This document shows, in pieces, positions 55,106-64,000 of a stretch of 64,000 nt of DNA. Positions within the stretch are counted from its first letter, which is position 1, and every line of letters begins with the position of its first letter. The DNA comes from Aliarcobacter lanthieri (lineage in GTDB: Bacteria > Campylobacterota > Campylobacteria > Campylobacterales > Arcobacteraceae). The notes under the pieces were generated by a model that ran no database searches, was not told where the DNA came from, and saw nothing but the letters and a program-made list of their open reading frames with translations. Location of the stretch: assembly GCF_013201625.1 (NCBI RefSeq), contig NZ_CP053839.1:434001-498000 (forward strand), read 5' to 3'. Position numbers and translations under genes: made by a program.

Positions 55106-55636
55106 TATTGATATAACTTTTATATCTTCAATAGGTTTATCACCATCATATTTCCCAGTTGTTTTTACATTTTCAATATCTTTTACTACATCAAATCCAT
55201 CAATTACATATCCAAAAATAGTATGATAACCATTTAACCAATATGTTGCAGCAGTTGTTATAAAAAACTGGCTATTATTTGTATTTTTACCTTTGTTTGC
55301 CATAGCTAAAATATATGGTTTATCAAAAAGAGCATTTTTAGAGAACTCATCTTCAAAATCTTTATTCCAAATAGATTCACCACCCATTCCTGTTCCTGTT
55401 GGATCACCACCTTGAATCATAAACCCTTTTATAACTCTATGAAATATCTGACCATCATAATAACCATTTTTTGAGTGAGTTATAAAATTCTCAACAGCTT
55501 TTGGAGCAATATTTGGTCTAAGTTCAACTTTTATAATACCTTTTGATGTTTCAAAAACAGCAACTGGATTTTTTTCTAAATTATTTGCAAATACAAATAG
55601 TGTTAAAGAGAAAAGAAATAATAATATTTTTCTCAT
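55091..55636 (-). CDS. ppiA: Periplasmic cyclophilin-type peptidyl-prolyl isomerase
   Basis: 181 residues. The signal peptide MRKILLFLFSLTLFVFA is followed by a cyclophilin domain: ENFITHSKNGYYDGQIFHRV, FMIQGGDPTGTGMGGESIW and NNSQFFITTA, with the catalytic Arg in FHRVIKGFMIQGG. It accelerates cis-trans isomerisation of prolyl bonds during folding of exported proteins. Single-gene unit on the minus strand, with AAGGATAG upstream of the ATG. The bacterial secreted form (PpiA-like) rather than the cytoplasmic PpiB is inferred from the signal peptide. Confidence 0.92.
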   Translation of the reverse strand: MRKILLFLFSLTLFVFANNLEKNPVAVFETSKGIIKVELRPNIAPKAVENFITHSKNGYYDGQIFHRVIKGFMIQGGDPTGTGMGGESIWNKDFEDEFSKNALFDKPYILAMANKGKNTNNSQFFITTAATYWLNGYHTIFGYVIDGFDVVKDIENVKTTGKYDGDKPIEDIKVISIKIED

Positions 55637-55723
55637 AATTGTCTATCCTTTTAATATGATTTTATATGAAATTAGTATAGTATATTAGCTTTAAAAAAAA
55701 ATAAAAAGTTAAGGATTCTTGAT

Positions 55724-56107
55724 ATGACATTTGAAATGTTATACAGCAAAATTCATAGAGCAACAGTTACAGATGCAAATTTAAACTATGTTGGTTCTAT
55801 TACAATTGATGAAGATTTAATGAATGCTGCACAATTAAAAGTTGGACAAAAAGTTGATATTGTAAATATCAATAATGGTGAAAGATTTCAAACTTATATT
55901 ATAAAAGGAAAAGCTGGTTCAAAAGATATGTGTTTAAATGGAGCAGCAGCAAGAAAAGTTGAAATTGGTGATAAAATCATTGTTATTGCGTATGCAACAT
56001 ATAATGAACAAGAACTTGAAAATTATAAACCAACAGTTGTTTTAGTAGATGATAAAAATAATATTGATTTAATAACAAACAAACTTGAAGGTGGTAAATA
56101 TGTTTGA
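55724..56107 (+). CDS. panD: Aspartate 1-decarboxylase
   Basis: Makes beta-alanine from aspartate for pantothenate and CoA. 127 residues, a pyruvoyl enzyme that self-cleaves between Gly24 and Ser25 in NYVGSITID; both residues are present. Further family segments are [31 protein letters not shown] and [17 protein letters not shown] with the conserved Tyr in IAYATY. AAGGAT lies upstream of the ATG. It overlaps the ybaB gene by eight bases and opens a panD-ybaB-ispA operon. Confidence 0.97.
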   Translation: MTFEMLYSKIHRATVTDANLNYVGSITIDEDLMNAAQLKVGQKVDIVNINNGERFQTYIIKGKAGSKDMCLNGAAARKVEIGDKIIVIAYATYNEQELENYKPTVVLVDDKNNIDLITNKLEGGKYV

Positions 56108-56420
56108 TGGAATTGATTTAAAAAACTTAAATCTTGGAGATATGATAAATAAATTTCAAGATATGGCACAAAATGCTCAAAGTGAAAATGCTTCGAAAAT
56201 TTTTACTTCAAAAGCTGGAGGTGGAATGGTTGAAATTTCTATAAATGGAAATTCAGAAGTTGTTGATTTAAAAATTGATGATTCACTTTTAGAAGATAAG
56301 GATTCTCTTCAAATTTTACTAATTTCTTGTATGAATGATATTATTAAACAAAGCGAAGAAAATAAAAAAATGATGGCAATGAACTTGATGGGCAATCTTG
56401 GTTCATTTGGACAAAAGTAA
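56100..56420 (+). CDS. ybaB: YbaB/EbfC-family nucleoid-associated protein
   Basis: 106 residues, a small DNA-binding dimer. The central region [32 protein letters not shown] is typical (diagnostic core: [15 protein letters not shown]), and the end [10 protein letters not shown] is flexible. The start ATG at 56100 is chosen because GAAGGTGG lies about seven bases upstream inside panD; an in-frame TTG at 56085 is less likely. It overlaps panD by eight bases. Bacterial YbaB often neighbours recR/dnaX; here it does not. Confidence 0.88.
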   Translation: MFDGIDLKNLNLGDMINKFQDMAQNAQSENASKIFTSKAGGGMVEISINGNSEVVDLKIDDSLLEDKDSLQILLISCMNDIIKQSEENKKMMAMNLMGNLGSFGQK

Positions 56421-56421
56421 A

Positions 56422-57285
56422 ATGCAAGAACTTTTAGAAACTTTTGAAGAGTATTTACTCTCAAATCTCCCAAAATCAAAAACTATTCATCCACATTTTG
56501 AAGATGCTTTAGGTGATATGCTTAAAGCTGGTGGGAAAAGATTTCGTCCTATGTTATTACTTAGTGTTGTTAAATCTAAAAAACCTCTACTAATAAAAAA
56601 TAGTCTAAGTGTGGCTTTAGCTGTTGAATTTTTACATACTTATTCTTTAGTTCATGATGACTTACCAGCTATGGATAATGCTTCTTTGAGAAGAGGATTT
56701 CAGACTCTACATAAAAAATATGATGAAGTTACAGCAATTTTAGTTGGAGATGCTTTAAATACAGAAGCATTTAAGTTAATATCAAATTCTTCACTTCATA
56801 ATGACATCAAAATTGAACTTATCAAATCTTTATCCCAAAATGGTGGAATAGATGGTATGATAATAGGACAAGCAATAGATTGTTATTTCGAAAAGCATAA
56901 ATTATCATTAAATGAATTAGAGTTTTTACATATCCATAAAACTGCAAGATTAATTGCTGGAAGTTTACAAATGGGAGCAATAATTTGTGAATATGATAAA
57001 GACATACAAAATAAACTTTATAATTTTGGTTTGGATTTAGGACTTTTATTTCAAATTCAAGATGATATTATAGATGAAACATGTAGTTCTGAAGTTGCAG
57101 GTAAAACTACACAAAATGATGAATTTAAAAATTCATTTGTAAACCTTTTAGGACTTGATGAAGCTAGAAGTAGTGCCGATAAATTGGCTTTAAAATGTAT
57201 AGAAATCTTAGATAGTTTTGAAGATGATTTGAAAAGATCTTTAGAAGAATTACTTTTAAAATATATAAATAGACATAAACTTTAG
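56422..57285 (+). CDS. ispA: Geranylgeranyl/farnesyl diphosphate synthase
   Basis: Short-chain trans-prenyltransferase making farnesyl (possibly geranylgeranyl) diphosphate for quinone, undecaprenyl and heme side chains. 287 residues. First aspartate motif VHDDLPAMDNASLRRG and second QIQDDIIDE are intact, with GKRFRPMLLL and GGIDGMIIGQAID between. The segment FLHTYSLVHDDLP is typical of IspA. I chose ATG 56422, one base after ybaB; an in-frame TTG at 56398 lies within ybaB. Supplies the primer for IspB at 8559. Confidence 0.92.
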   Translation: MQELLETFEEYLLSNLPKSKTIHPHFEDALGDMLKAGGKRFRPMLLLSVVKSKKPLLIKNSLSVALAVEFLHTYSLVHDDLPAMDNASLRRGFQTLHKKYDEVTAILVGDALNTEAFKLISNSSLHNDIKIELIKSLSQNGGIDGMIIGQAIDCYFEKHKLSLNELEFLHIHKTARLIAGSLQMGAIICEYDKDIQNKLYNFGLDLGLLFQIQDDIIDETCSSEVAGKTTQNDEFKNSFVNLLGLDEARSSADKLALKCIEILDSFEDDLKRSLEELLLKYINRHKL

Positions 57286-57304
57286 TTAAAATGACTCAAA
57301 GATA

Positions 57305-57333
57305 TTGACAAATTTAAAAAAATTTTATAAAAT
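57305..57333 (+). promoter_or_regulatory. Promoter of groES-groEL
   Basis: A consensus -35 TTGACA (57305-57310), 17 bases, then TAAAAT (57328-57333). This is the best -35 in the window. The transcription start should fall in the CIRCE that follows, so a bound repressor would block initiation. Confidence 0.7.
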
Positions 57334-57360
57334 TTGGCACTTGGAATTTACAAGTGCTAA
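57334..57360 (+). promoter_or_regulatory. CIRCE element (HrcA operator) of groES-groEL
   Basis: TTGGCACTT, nine bases, AAGTGCTAA. The consensus is TTAGCACTC-N9-GAGTGCTAA, so the spacing is exact. The left arm has two changes (A to G, last C to T) and the right arm one (first G to A). It lies directly after the -10, the classic place for heat-shock control by HrcA. hrcA itself is not in the window. Confidence 0.85.
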
Positions 57361-57405
57361 ATTCTAAGTTAAATATACATATAAATATAATAAAAAGGAA
57401 ATCGT

Positions 57406-57663
57406 ATGAATTTTAAACCACTAGGTGAAAGAGTTCTAGTAGAAAGAACTGAAGTAGAGAATAAAACAGCAAGTGGAATTATAATTCCAGATAATGCTAA
57501 AGAAAAACCACAAACTGCAAAAGTTGTAGCTGTTGGAAGTAAAGTAGAAGATGTTAAAGTTGGTGATGTAATTGTGTTTGAACAATACAGAGGAACTGAA
57601 ATAAAACTTGAAGGTAAAGAGTACCTTATTTTAAATATTGAAAATGTTATGGGAGTTATGTAA
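57406..57663 (+). CDS. groES: Co-chaperonin GroES
   Basis: 85-residue cap of the GroEL folding chamber. It starts [16 protein letters not shown]; the mobile loop is [17 protein letters not shown] and the conserved strand is [21 protein letters not shown] (cut core: [16 protein letters not shown]). AAAGGAAA lies before the ATG. It is followed by groEL after 79 bases holding a small ATGTTG/CAACAT hairpin. Expression is expected to be heat-inducible through the CIRCE. Confidence 0.97.
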   Translation: MNFKPLGERVLVERTEVENKTASGIIIPDNAKEKPQTAKVVAVGSKVEDVKVGDVIVFEQYRGTEIKLEGKEYLILNIENVMGVM

Positions 57664-57727
57664 AAGAATATGTTGTTTATCAACATTTTAAATTACATAA
57701 AATTGTTTAAAAACAAAATTGAAATAA

Positions 57728-59380
<1,653 letters not shown>

Positions 59381-59400
59381 AAATCATTATAAAAACTTTA

Positions 59401-59434
59401 AAAAAGAGAGTGATGTTTCGCTCTCTTTTTTTTT
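59401..59434 (+). terminator. Intrinsic terminator after groEL
   Basis: AAAAGAGAG (59402-59410) pairs with CTCTCTTTT (59421-59429), with a ten-base loop and a run of T. It also lies downstream of the opposing Cys-cluster gene, which stops at 59442, and the A-rich left flank may let it act for both strands. Confidence 0.8.
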
Positions 59435-59441
59435 GCAAATT

Positions 59442-60002
59442 TTAATTTAATAGTTTTAAATTATTTAATGAAAGTTTATGAAAAGTTAAATATTGAGATT
59501 TTTCTTCTCCAATATATTTATAAAAATTTTCATTTCTTATTGTACAAACAAGTTCAAAATCTTTTCTTTTAAAATTTTCAAATTCAAAGTGAGTTTGGAT
59601 ATATTTTTCGCAATAATTTTCAAATATCTCATCTTTAAAATTTAGTTTATTTGTCCCTTTATTTAGTTCAGGACAAGAACTATCTATATAGACTTGATTA
59701 TCCAAATTTGGACTCAATGGATAAGTTTTACATACTTTTGGACGATTTTCATAAATTGTACATCTAAAATTTTTTAAATGTGGACAAAAATCAAAGCCAT
59801 TTGATAGCAAAATTACAGGTTTTATAAAATCTAAAGAACCAAAGATAAATAAAATAGGAAAATTTTTGTAAATAGTTTCAAACTCTTCTTTTAATATTTG
59901 AGAATATATACTTCCATACAAGCCACTACAACATTGTGCTTGGCAATTCTTACAATCTCCAAAGGTGAAATCTTGATTTGAAATAGGTATAAAATCTTTC
60001 AT
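59442..60002 (-). CDS. YkgJ-type cysteine-cluster protein
   Basis: About 186 residues. The N-terminal cluster FGDCKNCQAQCCSGLYG and the second cluster FDFCPHLKNFRCTIYENRPKVCKTYP (core: CPHLKNFRCTIYENRP) match the CxxCC...C...C...C zinc- or iron-chelating family (YkgJ/UPF0153). The function is unknown; roles in metal or Fe-S handling are proposed for the family. I chose ATG 60002; an in-frame TTG at 60032 would add ten residues, but neither start has a good ribosome binding site, and the TTG lies over the likely promoter of the next gene. Confidence 0.75.
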   Translation of the reverse strand: MKDFIPISNQDFTFGDCKNCQAQCCSGLYGSIYSQILKEEFETIYKNFPILFIFGSLDFIKPVILLSNGFDFCPHLKNFRCTIYENRPKVCKTYPLSPNLDNQVYIDSSCPELNKGTNKLNFKDEIFENYCEKYIQTHFEFENFKRKDFELVCTIRNENFYKYIGEEKSQYLTFHKLSLNNLKLLN

Positions 60003-60031
60003 AAACGAGATTTTACATATATTTTGTTTCA

Positions 60032-60043
60032 ATTAGATAAAAT
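60032..60043 (+). promoter_or_regulatory. Promoter of the inositol-monophosphatase-family gene
   Basis: ATTAGATAAAAT, 22 bases before the GTG start. AGGA (60056-60059) follows. One of the recurrent -10 regions in this window. Confidence 0.45.
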
Positions 60044-60065
60044 ATAAAAAAATTTAGGAAAAATA

Positions 60066-60839
60066 GTGAAAAAGAAACTAATAAAAATTATAAAAAAAGC
60101 TGGAAAAATCTTAAAAAAAGGTTTTTATTCAAATAAAGATGTAACTTTTAAAGCAAAAAAAGATTTAGTTACAAAATATGATGTTGCTGTTGAAAACTAT
60201 TTAAAAAAACATTTTAGCAAACATTTTAAAGAGTTTAATATCATCGCTGAAGAGTCAGATAACTCAAAAGTAGAGTTTAATAACTCAATTATAATAGACC
60301 CAATAGATGGAACTACAAACTTTGTAAATGGAGTTCCTTATACTGCTATATCTGTTGGAGTTTACAAAAATAAAAAGCCATATTTAGCGGTTGTTTATAA
60401 TCCAATTTTAGATGAACTTTATGTTGCAAAAGTTGGAAAGGGTGCATTTTTAAATGGTAAGGAACTAAAAGTAAGTACAGAAGAAGATTTACAAAAATCA
60501 CTTCTAGCCACAGGATTTCCATATACAAGTGGTTCAAATGAAGATGATTTAAATGATGTTTTGAAAAAAATCAAAGATGTTTTACCACATTGCCAAGACT
60601 TAAGAAGACTAGGAAGTGCTTCTATTGATTTGTGTATGGTTGCAAAGGGAACTTTTGAAGGTTATTATGAGATGAATTTAAAACCTTGGGATGTTAGTGC
60701 TGGAGTTTTGATATTAAGTGAAGCTGGTGGAAAAATCACAAATATAAGTGGTGGAGAATATAATCTATTTGAAGATAAATATATTGTTGCGACGAACGGC
60801 AAAATACACAATCAACTTTTATCAAAACTTGATATTTAG
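60066..60839 (+). CDS. suhB: Inositol-monophosphatase-family phosphatase
   Basis: 257 residues, a metal-dependent phosphatase of the IMPase/SuhB/CysQ group. Metal site motifs are IAEESDNS, IIDPIDGTTNFVNGVPYTA (core: DPIDGTTNFVNG) and KPWDVSAGVLILSEAGG. The start is GTG with AGGA six bases upstream. It could hydrolyse inositol phosphates, PAP or fructose-1,6-bisphosphate-like substrates; the sequence favours IMPase/SuhB. Stands alone between the Cys-cluster gene and glmS. Confidence 0.85.
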   Translation: MKKKLIKIIKKAGKILKKGFYSNKDVTFKAKKDLVTKYDVAVENYLKKHFSKHFKEFNIIAEESDNSKVEFNNSIIIDPIDGTTNFVNGVPYTAISVGVYKNKKPYLAVVYNPILDELYVAKVGKGAFLNGKELKVSTEEDLQKSLLATGFPYTSGSNEDDLNDVLKKIKDVLPHCQDLRRLGSASIDLCMVAKGTFEGYYEMNLKPWDVSAGVLILSEAGGKITNISGGEYNLFEDKYIVATNGKIHNQLLSKLDI

Positions 60840-60844
60840 TAAGA

Positions 60845-60856
60845 TTTATATATAAT
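60845..60856 (+). promoter_or_regulatory. -10 region for glmS
   Basis: TTTATATATAAT with TATAAT at 60851-60856, 43 bases before the glmS ATG. AAGGGA lies five bases before the start. Confidence 0.45.
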
Positions 60857-60899
60857 CTTAGATTTTAAAATGAAATAATATATAAAATAAGGGAAATAT

Positions 60900-62702
60900 A
60901 TGTGTGGAATAGTTGGATATATTGGGAAACAAAATACTACAAAGATTTTATTAGATGGTTTAAAAGAGCTTGAATATAGAGGGTATGATAGTGCAGGAAT
61001 TGCTTTATTACAAAATGATAATATTGATGTTTTTAAAGCAGTTGGAAAGCTTGTAAATCTTGAAGAAAAAGTAAATTCTGCACCTAAGCAAGATTATTAC
61101 TTAGGTATAGGACATACAAGATGGGCAACTCATGGAAAACCAACAGAATTAAATGCACATCCACACTTAGGTGAGTATTCTTATGTTGTTCATAATGGAA
61201 TTATTGAAAATTATAAAGAGTTAAAAGATGAACTTATACAAAAAGGTCATCATTTTGTATCTCAAACGGATACAGAAGTTATAGTACATCTTTTTGAAAG
61301 TTTTTATAATGAACTAAATGATGCAACAAAGGCTTTCCAAAATACAATAGAGCGACTTGAAGGTGCTTATGCAATTTTACTTATTACAAAAGTTGAACCA
61401 GAAAAGATATTTTTCTATAAACTCGGAAGTCCTATGATAGTAGCAAAAGGAAATGAGAAAGATGAAATTTTATTTGCTTCTTCTGATTCAGCACTTATAG
61501 GATTAGCAAAAGATGTAGTTTATCTTGAGGATAGAGTAGGTGGTGTTGCAACTGCTTCAACTATTGAGTTCTTTAATAAAAATGTATTATGGTCAAAACT
61601 TCCAACTTCAAAACAATTTGCTCAAAAAAATGGTTTTAGATTCTTTATGGAAAAAGAAATTTATGAACAAAGTGATGTTGTAAGTGATTGTATGCTTGGA
61701 AGATTAAAAGATAGTGAGATAAATTTTGATGAGATAAATTCTTCAATATTAGATGGAATAAATGAGATAAAAATTTGTGCTTGTGGAACTTCATACCATG
61801 CTGGAATTACATCTTCATATCTATTTGAAAGATTATCAAAAATAAAATGCTCTGTTGAAGTTGCCAGTGAGTTTAGATATAAAGAGCCTCTTTTAACAAC
61901 TGATACACTTTTTATTGTGATTTCTCAAAGTGGTGAAACTGCTGATACATTAGAAGCTTTAAAAATGGCAAAAACTGCAGGACTTAGAACCTTAGTAATT
62001 TGTAATGTTGATAACTCTTCTATGACAAGAGTTGCAGATTTTACTATTTTAACAAGAGCTGGAATTGAAAAAGGGGTTGCTTCTACAAAAGCATTTTCTA
62101 CTCAAACTGTTGTTTTATGGATGTTGAGTTTATATTTTGGAAAAATAAGAAATAGTATTTCAAAAGAGAAACTTCAAAGTGAAGTTTCAACTTTAAGAGA
62201 AGTTCCAAAATCTTTAAAAATAGAAGATAGTATTCATGAAAAAGCAAAAAGACTATCAAAAAGATACTTACATGGACATGGTTTCTTTTTTATAGGAAGA
62301 GATGTTTTCTATCCACTTGCTCTTGAAGGTGCTTTAAAATTAAAAGAGATTTCATATTTACATGCAGAAGGTTATCCAGCTGGAGAGATGAAACATGGTC
62401 CTATAGCACTTGCAGATCCAGAACTATTTACAATAGCTCTTATGCCACAAAATATGTTATATGATAAAATTAAATCAAATGTTGAAGAATTAAGTGCTAG
62501 AGATAGTACAATTTGTACAATTTCTCCACTAGATTTTGATTTAGCAGATGATTTTATAAAAATAAATGAAACTGAACATTATATGCTTGAATTTTTTGAA
62601 ATGTTAGTTGTTTTACAGCTTTTATCTATGGAAATTTCAATAAGACTTGGAAATGATGTAGATATGCCAAGAAACTTAGCAAAATCTGTAACAGTTGAAT
62701 AA
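60900..62702 (+). CDS. glmS: Glucosamine-fructose-6-phosphate aminotransferase
   Basis: Makes glucosamine-6-phosphate from fructose-6-phosphate and glutamine, the entry to peptidoglycan and LPS sugars. 600 residues. N-terminal glutaminase: catalytic Cys2 in MCGIVGYIG, RGYDSAGIA, TRWATHGKPTE and HNGIIENY. Two SIS domains follow (CGTSYHAG, ISQSGETADTLEAL, EGALKLKEISY), ending PRNLAKSVTVE. No glmS ribozyme is seen in the 60-base leader. It is followed by a hairpin (62744-62762) and metK. Confidence 0.98.
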   Translation: MCGIVGYIGKQNTTKILLDGLKELEYRGYDSAGIALLQNDNIDVFKAVGKLVNLEEKVNSAPKQDYYLGIGHTRWATHGKPTELNAHPHLGEYSYVVHNGIIENYKELKDELIQKGHHFVSQTDTEVIVHLFESFYNELNDATKAFQNTIERLEGAYAILLITKVEPEKIFFYKLGSPMIVAKGNEKDEILFASSDSALIGLAKDVVYLEDRVGGVATASTIEFFNKNVLWSKLPTSKQFAQKNGFRFFMEKEIYEQSDVVSDCMLGRLKDSEINFDEINSSILDGINEIKICACGTSYHAGITSSYLFERLSKIKCSVEVASEFRYKEPLLTTDTLFIVISQSGETADTLEALKMAKTAGLRTLVICNVDNSSMTRVADFTILTRAGIEKGVASTKAFSTQTVVLWMLSLYFGKIRNSISKEKLQSEVSTLREVPKSLKIEDSIHEKAKRLSKRYLHGHGFFFIGRDVFYPLALEGALKLKEISYLHAEGYPAGEMKHGPIALADPELFTIALMPQNMLYDKIKSNVEELSARDSTICTISPLDFDLADDFIKINETEHYMLEFFEMLVVLQLLSMEISIRLGNDVDMPRNLAKSVTVE

Positions 62703-62722
62703 TTTTAAAAATATAAGTTACA

Positions 62723-62734
62723 TTTAGATAAAAT
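62723..62734 (+). promoter_or_regulatory. Promoter of metK
   Basis: TTTAGATAAAAT, identical to the string at 51563. Transcription should start near 62741, so the hairpin TTTTCTCA / TGAGAAAA (62744-62751, 62755-62762) would be at the very 5' end of the leader. Confidence 0.5.
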
Positions 62735-62743
62735 TAAGAACTT

Positions 62744-62762
62744 TTTTCTCAAAATGAGAAAA
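62744..62762 (+). other. Hairpin at the 5' end of the metK leader
   Basis: An 8-bp perfect inverted repeat with a three-base loop, between glmS and metK. It lacks a T tail on the plus strand but has six T bases on its left side, so it could only be a good terminator on the minus strand. More likely a 5' mRNA stabiliser or part of a leader control element. I see no known SAM riboswitch. Confidence 0.4.
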
Positions 62763-62817
62763 CTGATTCTTTAAATTTTTATTTTAATTTTCTTAAATAT
62801 TTTATAAGAGATAAAAA

Positions 62818-62895
62818 ATGGAAAACAAAAGATGGAAAACAAATCAAGCTAAAGCTTGTGGAAAACAAAGGATGGAAAACAAAATGGAAAAAAAA
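62818..62895 (+). repeat. Repeated start region of metK
   Basis: ATGGAAAACAAA occurs at 62818, 62832 and 62872; TGGAAAACAAA occurs at 62859; and the diverged ATGGAAAAAAAA is at 62884. Between the second and third copies lies CAAGCT-AA-AGCTTG (62845-62858), a perfect 6-bp inverted repeat. The frames are: copies at 62818, 62872 and 62884 in the metK frame, and the one at 62832 out of frame. Confidence 0.7.
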
Positions 62896-64000
62896 TCTCA
62901 ATATCTGTTTACAAGTGAAGTTGTAAGCCCTGGACACCCTGATAAATGTGCTGATATAATAGCAGACTCTATAGTTGATAGATTAATAATTGAAGATAGT
63001 AATAGTAGAGTTGCAAGTGAAGTGTTTGTAGCTGGAAAACATATAGTTATTGGTGGTGAAGTAAAATCAAATGCAAAATTATCACAAAGTGATTATGAAA
63101 AAATAGTAAAAGATGCATTAGCAAAAATTGGATATGATGGAAAAAGTTCTTTTACAAAAGAGCAAGCTCTACATCCTGATGAAGTAAAAGTTCAAGTTTT
63201 ATTAAATCAGCAAAGTCCAGATATCTCTCAAGGAGTTGATCAAACAACTGGAGAAATAGGAGCTGGTGATCAAGGTATCATGTTTGGATTTGCTTCAAAT
63301 GAAGCAGAAGAGTATATGCCAGCTGCAATTACTTATGCTAGAAAACTTTGTGATACTGTATACAATTATGCTCTAAAAAACAATGATAAATTTGGTGTTG
63401 ATATTAAAACTCAAGTTACTATTGATTATGGAACAAAAGAAAATTTTGAGAATTGTAAACCAAAAAAAATTCATACAATAGTTGTATCAGCACCTTCTGT
63501 TGAAGGACTAAAAATAGAAGAAGTAAGAGCAACTATCCAAAATTTAATAGATAATTCTGGATTACCTTCTAATTTGTATGATAAAGATAGTACAATTATT
63601 CATATTAATCCAACAGGAAGATATGTAAATCACTCATCACTTCATGATAGTGGATTAACAGGAAGAAAACTTATTGTAGATAGTTTTGGTGGATATGCGC
63701 CTATTGGTGGTGGTGCTCAAAGTAGTAAAGATTATACAAAAGTTGATAGAAGTGGACTTTATGCGGCACGATGGATAGCAAAACATATAGTTGCTTCTGG
63801 TTTAGCTACAAAAGCAATTGTTCAAATATCTTATGCTATTGGTGTAGCAAGACCAACTTCTGTTGCAGTTGATACTATGGGAACTTATACAAAACATAAT
63901 GATGATAAATTATCACAATTTGTTATGGAAAATTTCCCATTAACACCAAGATGGATAACTCAGAAGTTTAATTTAGATAAACCAAGTAGTGATACTTTCC
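62818..64000 (+). CDS. metK: S-adenosylmethionine synthase, 5' part
   Basis: Makes SAM from methionine and ATP. The gene runs off the window end; about 394 codons are present. Core motifs are FTSEVVSPGHPDKCADIIAD (the GHPDK motif carries catalytic residues), GAGDQGIMFGFA and GGGAQSSKDYTKVDRSG. Three in-frame ATGs compete as starts: 62818 (AAGAG seven bases upstream), 62872 and 62884. Homologues start near the last one (MEKKSQYLF). The extra 22 residues are encoded by repeats of ATGGAAAACAAA and are not conserved as far as I know. The coordinate given here is the longest option. Confidence 0.93.
   Translation, partial: MENKRWKTNQAKACGKQRMENKMEKKSQYLFTSEVVSPGHPDKCADIIADSIVDRLIIEDSNSRVASEVFVAGKHIVIGGEVKSNAKLSQSDYEKIVKDALAKIGYDGKSSFTKEQALHPDEVKVQVLLNQQSPDISQGVDQTTGEIGAGDQGIMFGFASNEAEEYMPAAITYARKLCDTVYNYALKNNDKFGVDIKTQVTIDYGTKENFENCKPKKIHTIVVSAPSVEGLKIEEVRATIQNLIDNSGLPSNLYDKDSTIIHINPTGRYVNHSSLHDSGLTGRKLIVDSFGGYAPIGGGAQSSKDYTKVDRSGLYAARWIAKHIVASGLATKAIVQISYAIGVARPTSVAVDTMGTYTKHNDDKLSQFVMENFPLTPRWITQKFNLDKPSSDTF

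Overview
The window is a stretch of ordinary chromosome from a very AT-rich Gram-negative bacterium. It most likely belongs to the Arcobacter/Aliarcobacter group of the Campylobacterota. This rests on inference: very low GC, dense operons with 1-4 base overlaps, AAGGA-type ribosome binding sites, a DUF2018-ispB-hemA-proS block and a yajC-secD-secF...leuS-lptE-folC block like those of Helicobacter and Campylobacter, an ArsS/CprS-type kinase and a TlpD-like zinc-binding chemoreceptor. I saw no rRNA, tRNA, CRISPR array, insertion sequence or prophage.

Layout. 1-6.2 kb: the end of an AldB-type aldehyde dehydrogenase, an exbB-exbD pair, a methyltransferase, an ACC-deaminase-like PLP enzyme and a frameshifted TonB-dependent siderophore receptor. 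6.4-14.5 kb: one long plus-strand run, aroK-hisD-DUF2018-ispB-hemA-proS-mscS-cca. 14.5-28.1 kb: lnt (minus), then yajC-secD-secF and a tiny membrane ORF; a minus-strand motA-motB-membrane protein block; then DUF6394-like, leuS, lptE, folC, a primase-like/SF2 helicase fusion and a periplasmic rhodanese. 28.1-31.7 kb: GNAT, an OlsF-like acyltransferase fusion, a DUF445-like protein and a coiled-coil protein. 31.7-41.1 kb: a small ORF, mfd, GNAT, tamA, tamB, and an opposing EEP-family nuclease/phosphatase.

41.2-54.6 kb is the signalling-rich part. A Spy/CpxP-like protein, an OmpR-type regulator and an ArsS-like kinase form one unit. It is followed by a BaiN-like flavoprotein that appears to start at ATT. 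Next come a soluble CZB chemoreceptor, a stand-alone receiver, an Aer-PAS protein with an eroded kinase domain, an intact two-PAS kinase and a YmdB-type phosphodiesterase. Then come a ParA-like ATPase with a small C-terminally anchored partner, ubiE, xseA and cheW. 55-64 kb: a cyclophilin, panD-ybaB-ispA, groES-groEL under a near-consensus CIRCE, a YkgJ-type Cys-cluster protein, an inositol-monophosphatase-family enzyme, glmS and the start of metK.

The best leads are the primase-helicase with a lost primase active site (25.4 kb), the chemoreceptor/receiver/pseudokinase/kinase module (44.8-50.7 kb), the ATT-started flavoprotein (43.6 kb), the ParA/membrane-anchor pair (51.6 kb), the frameshifted receptor (4.0 kb), the direct repeats before the Spy-like operon (41.1 kb) and the repeated start region of metK (62.8 kb).
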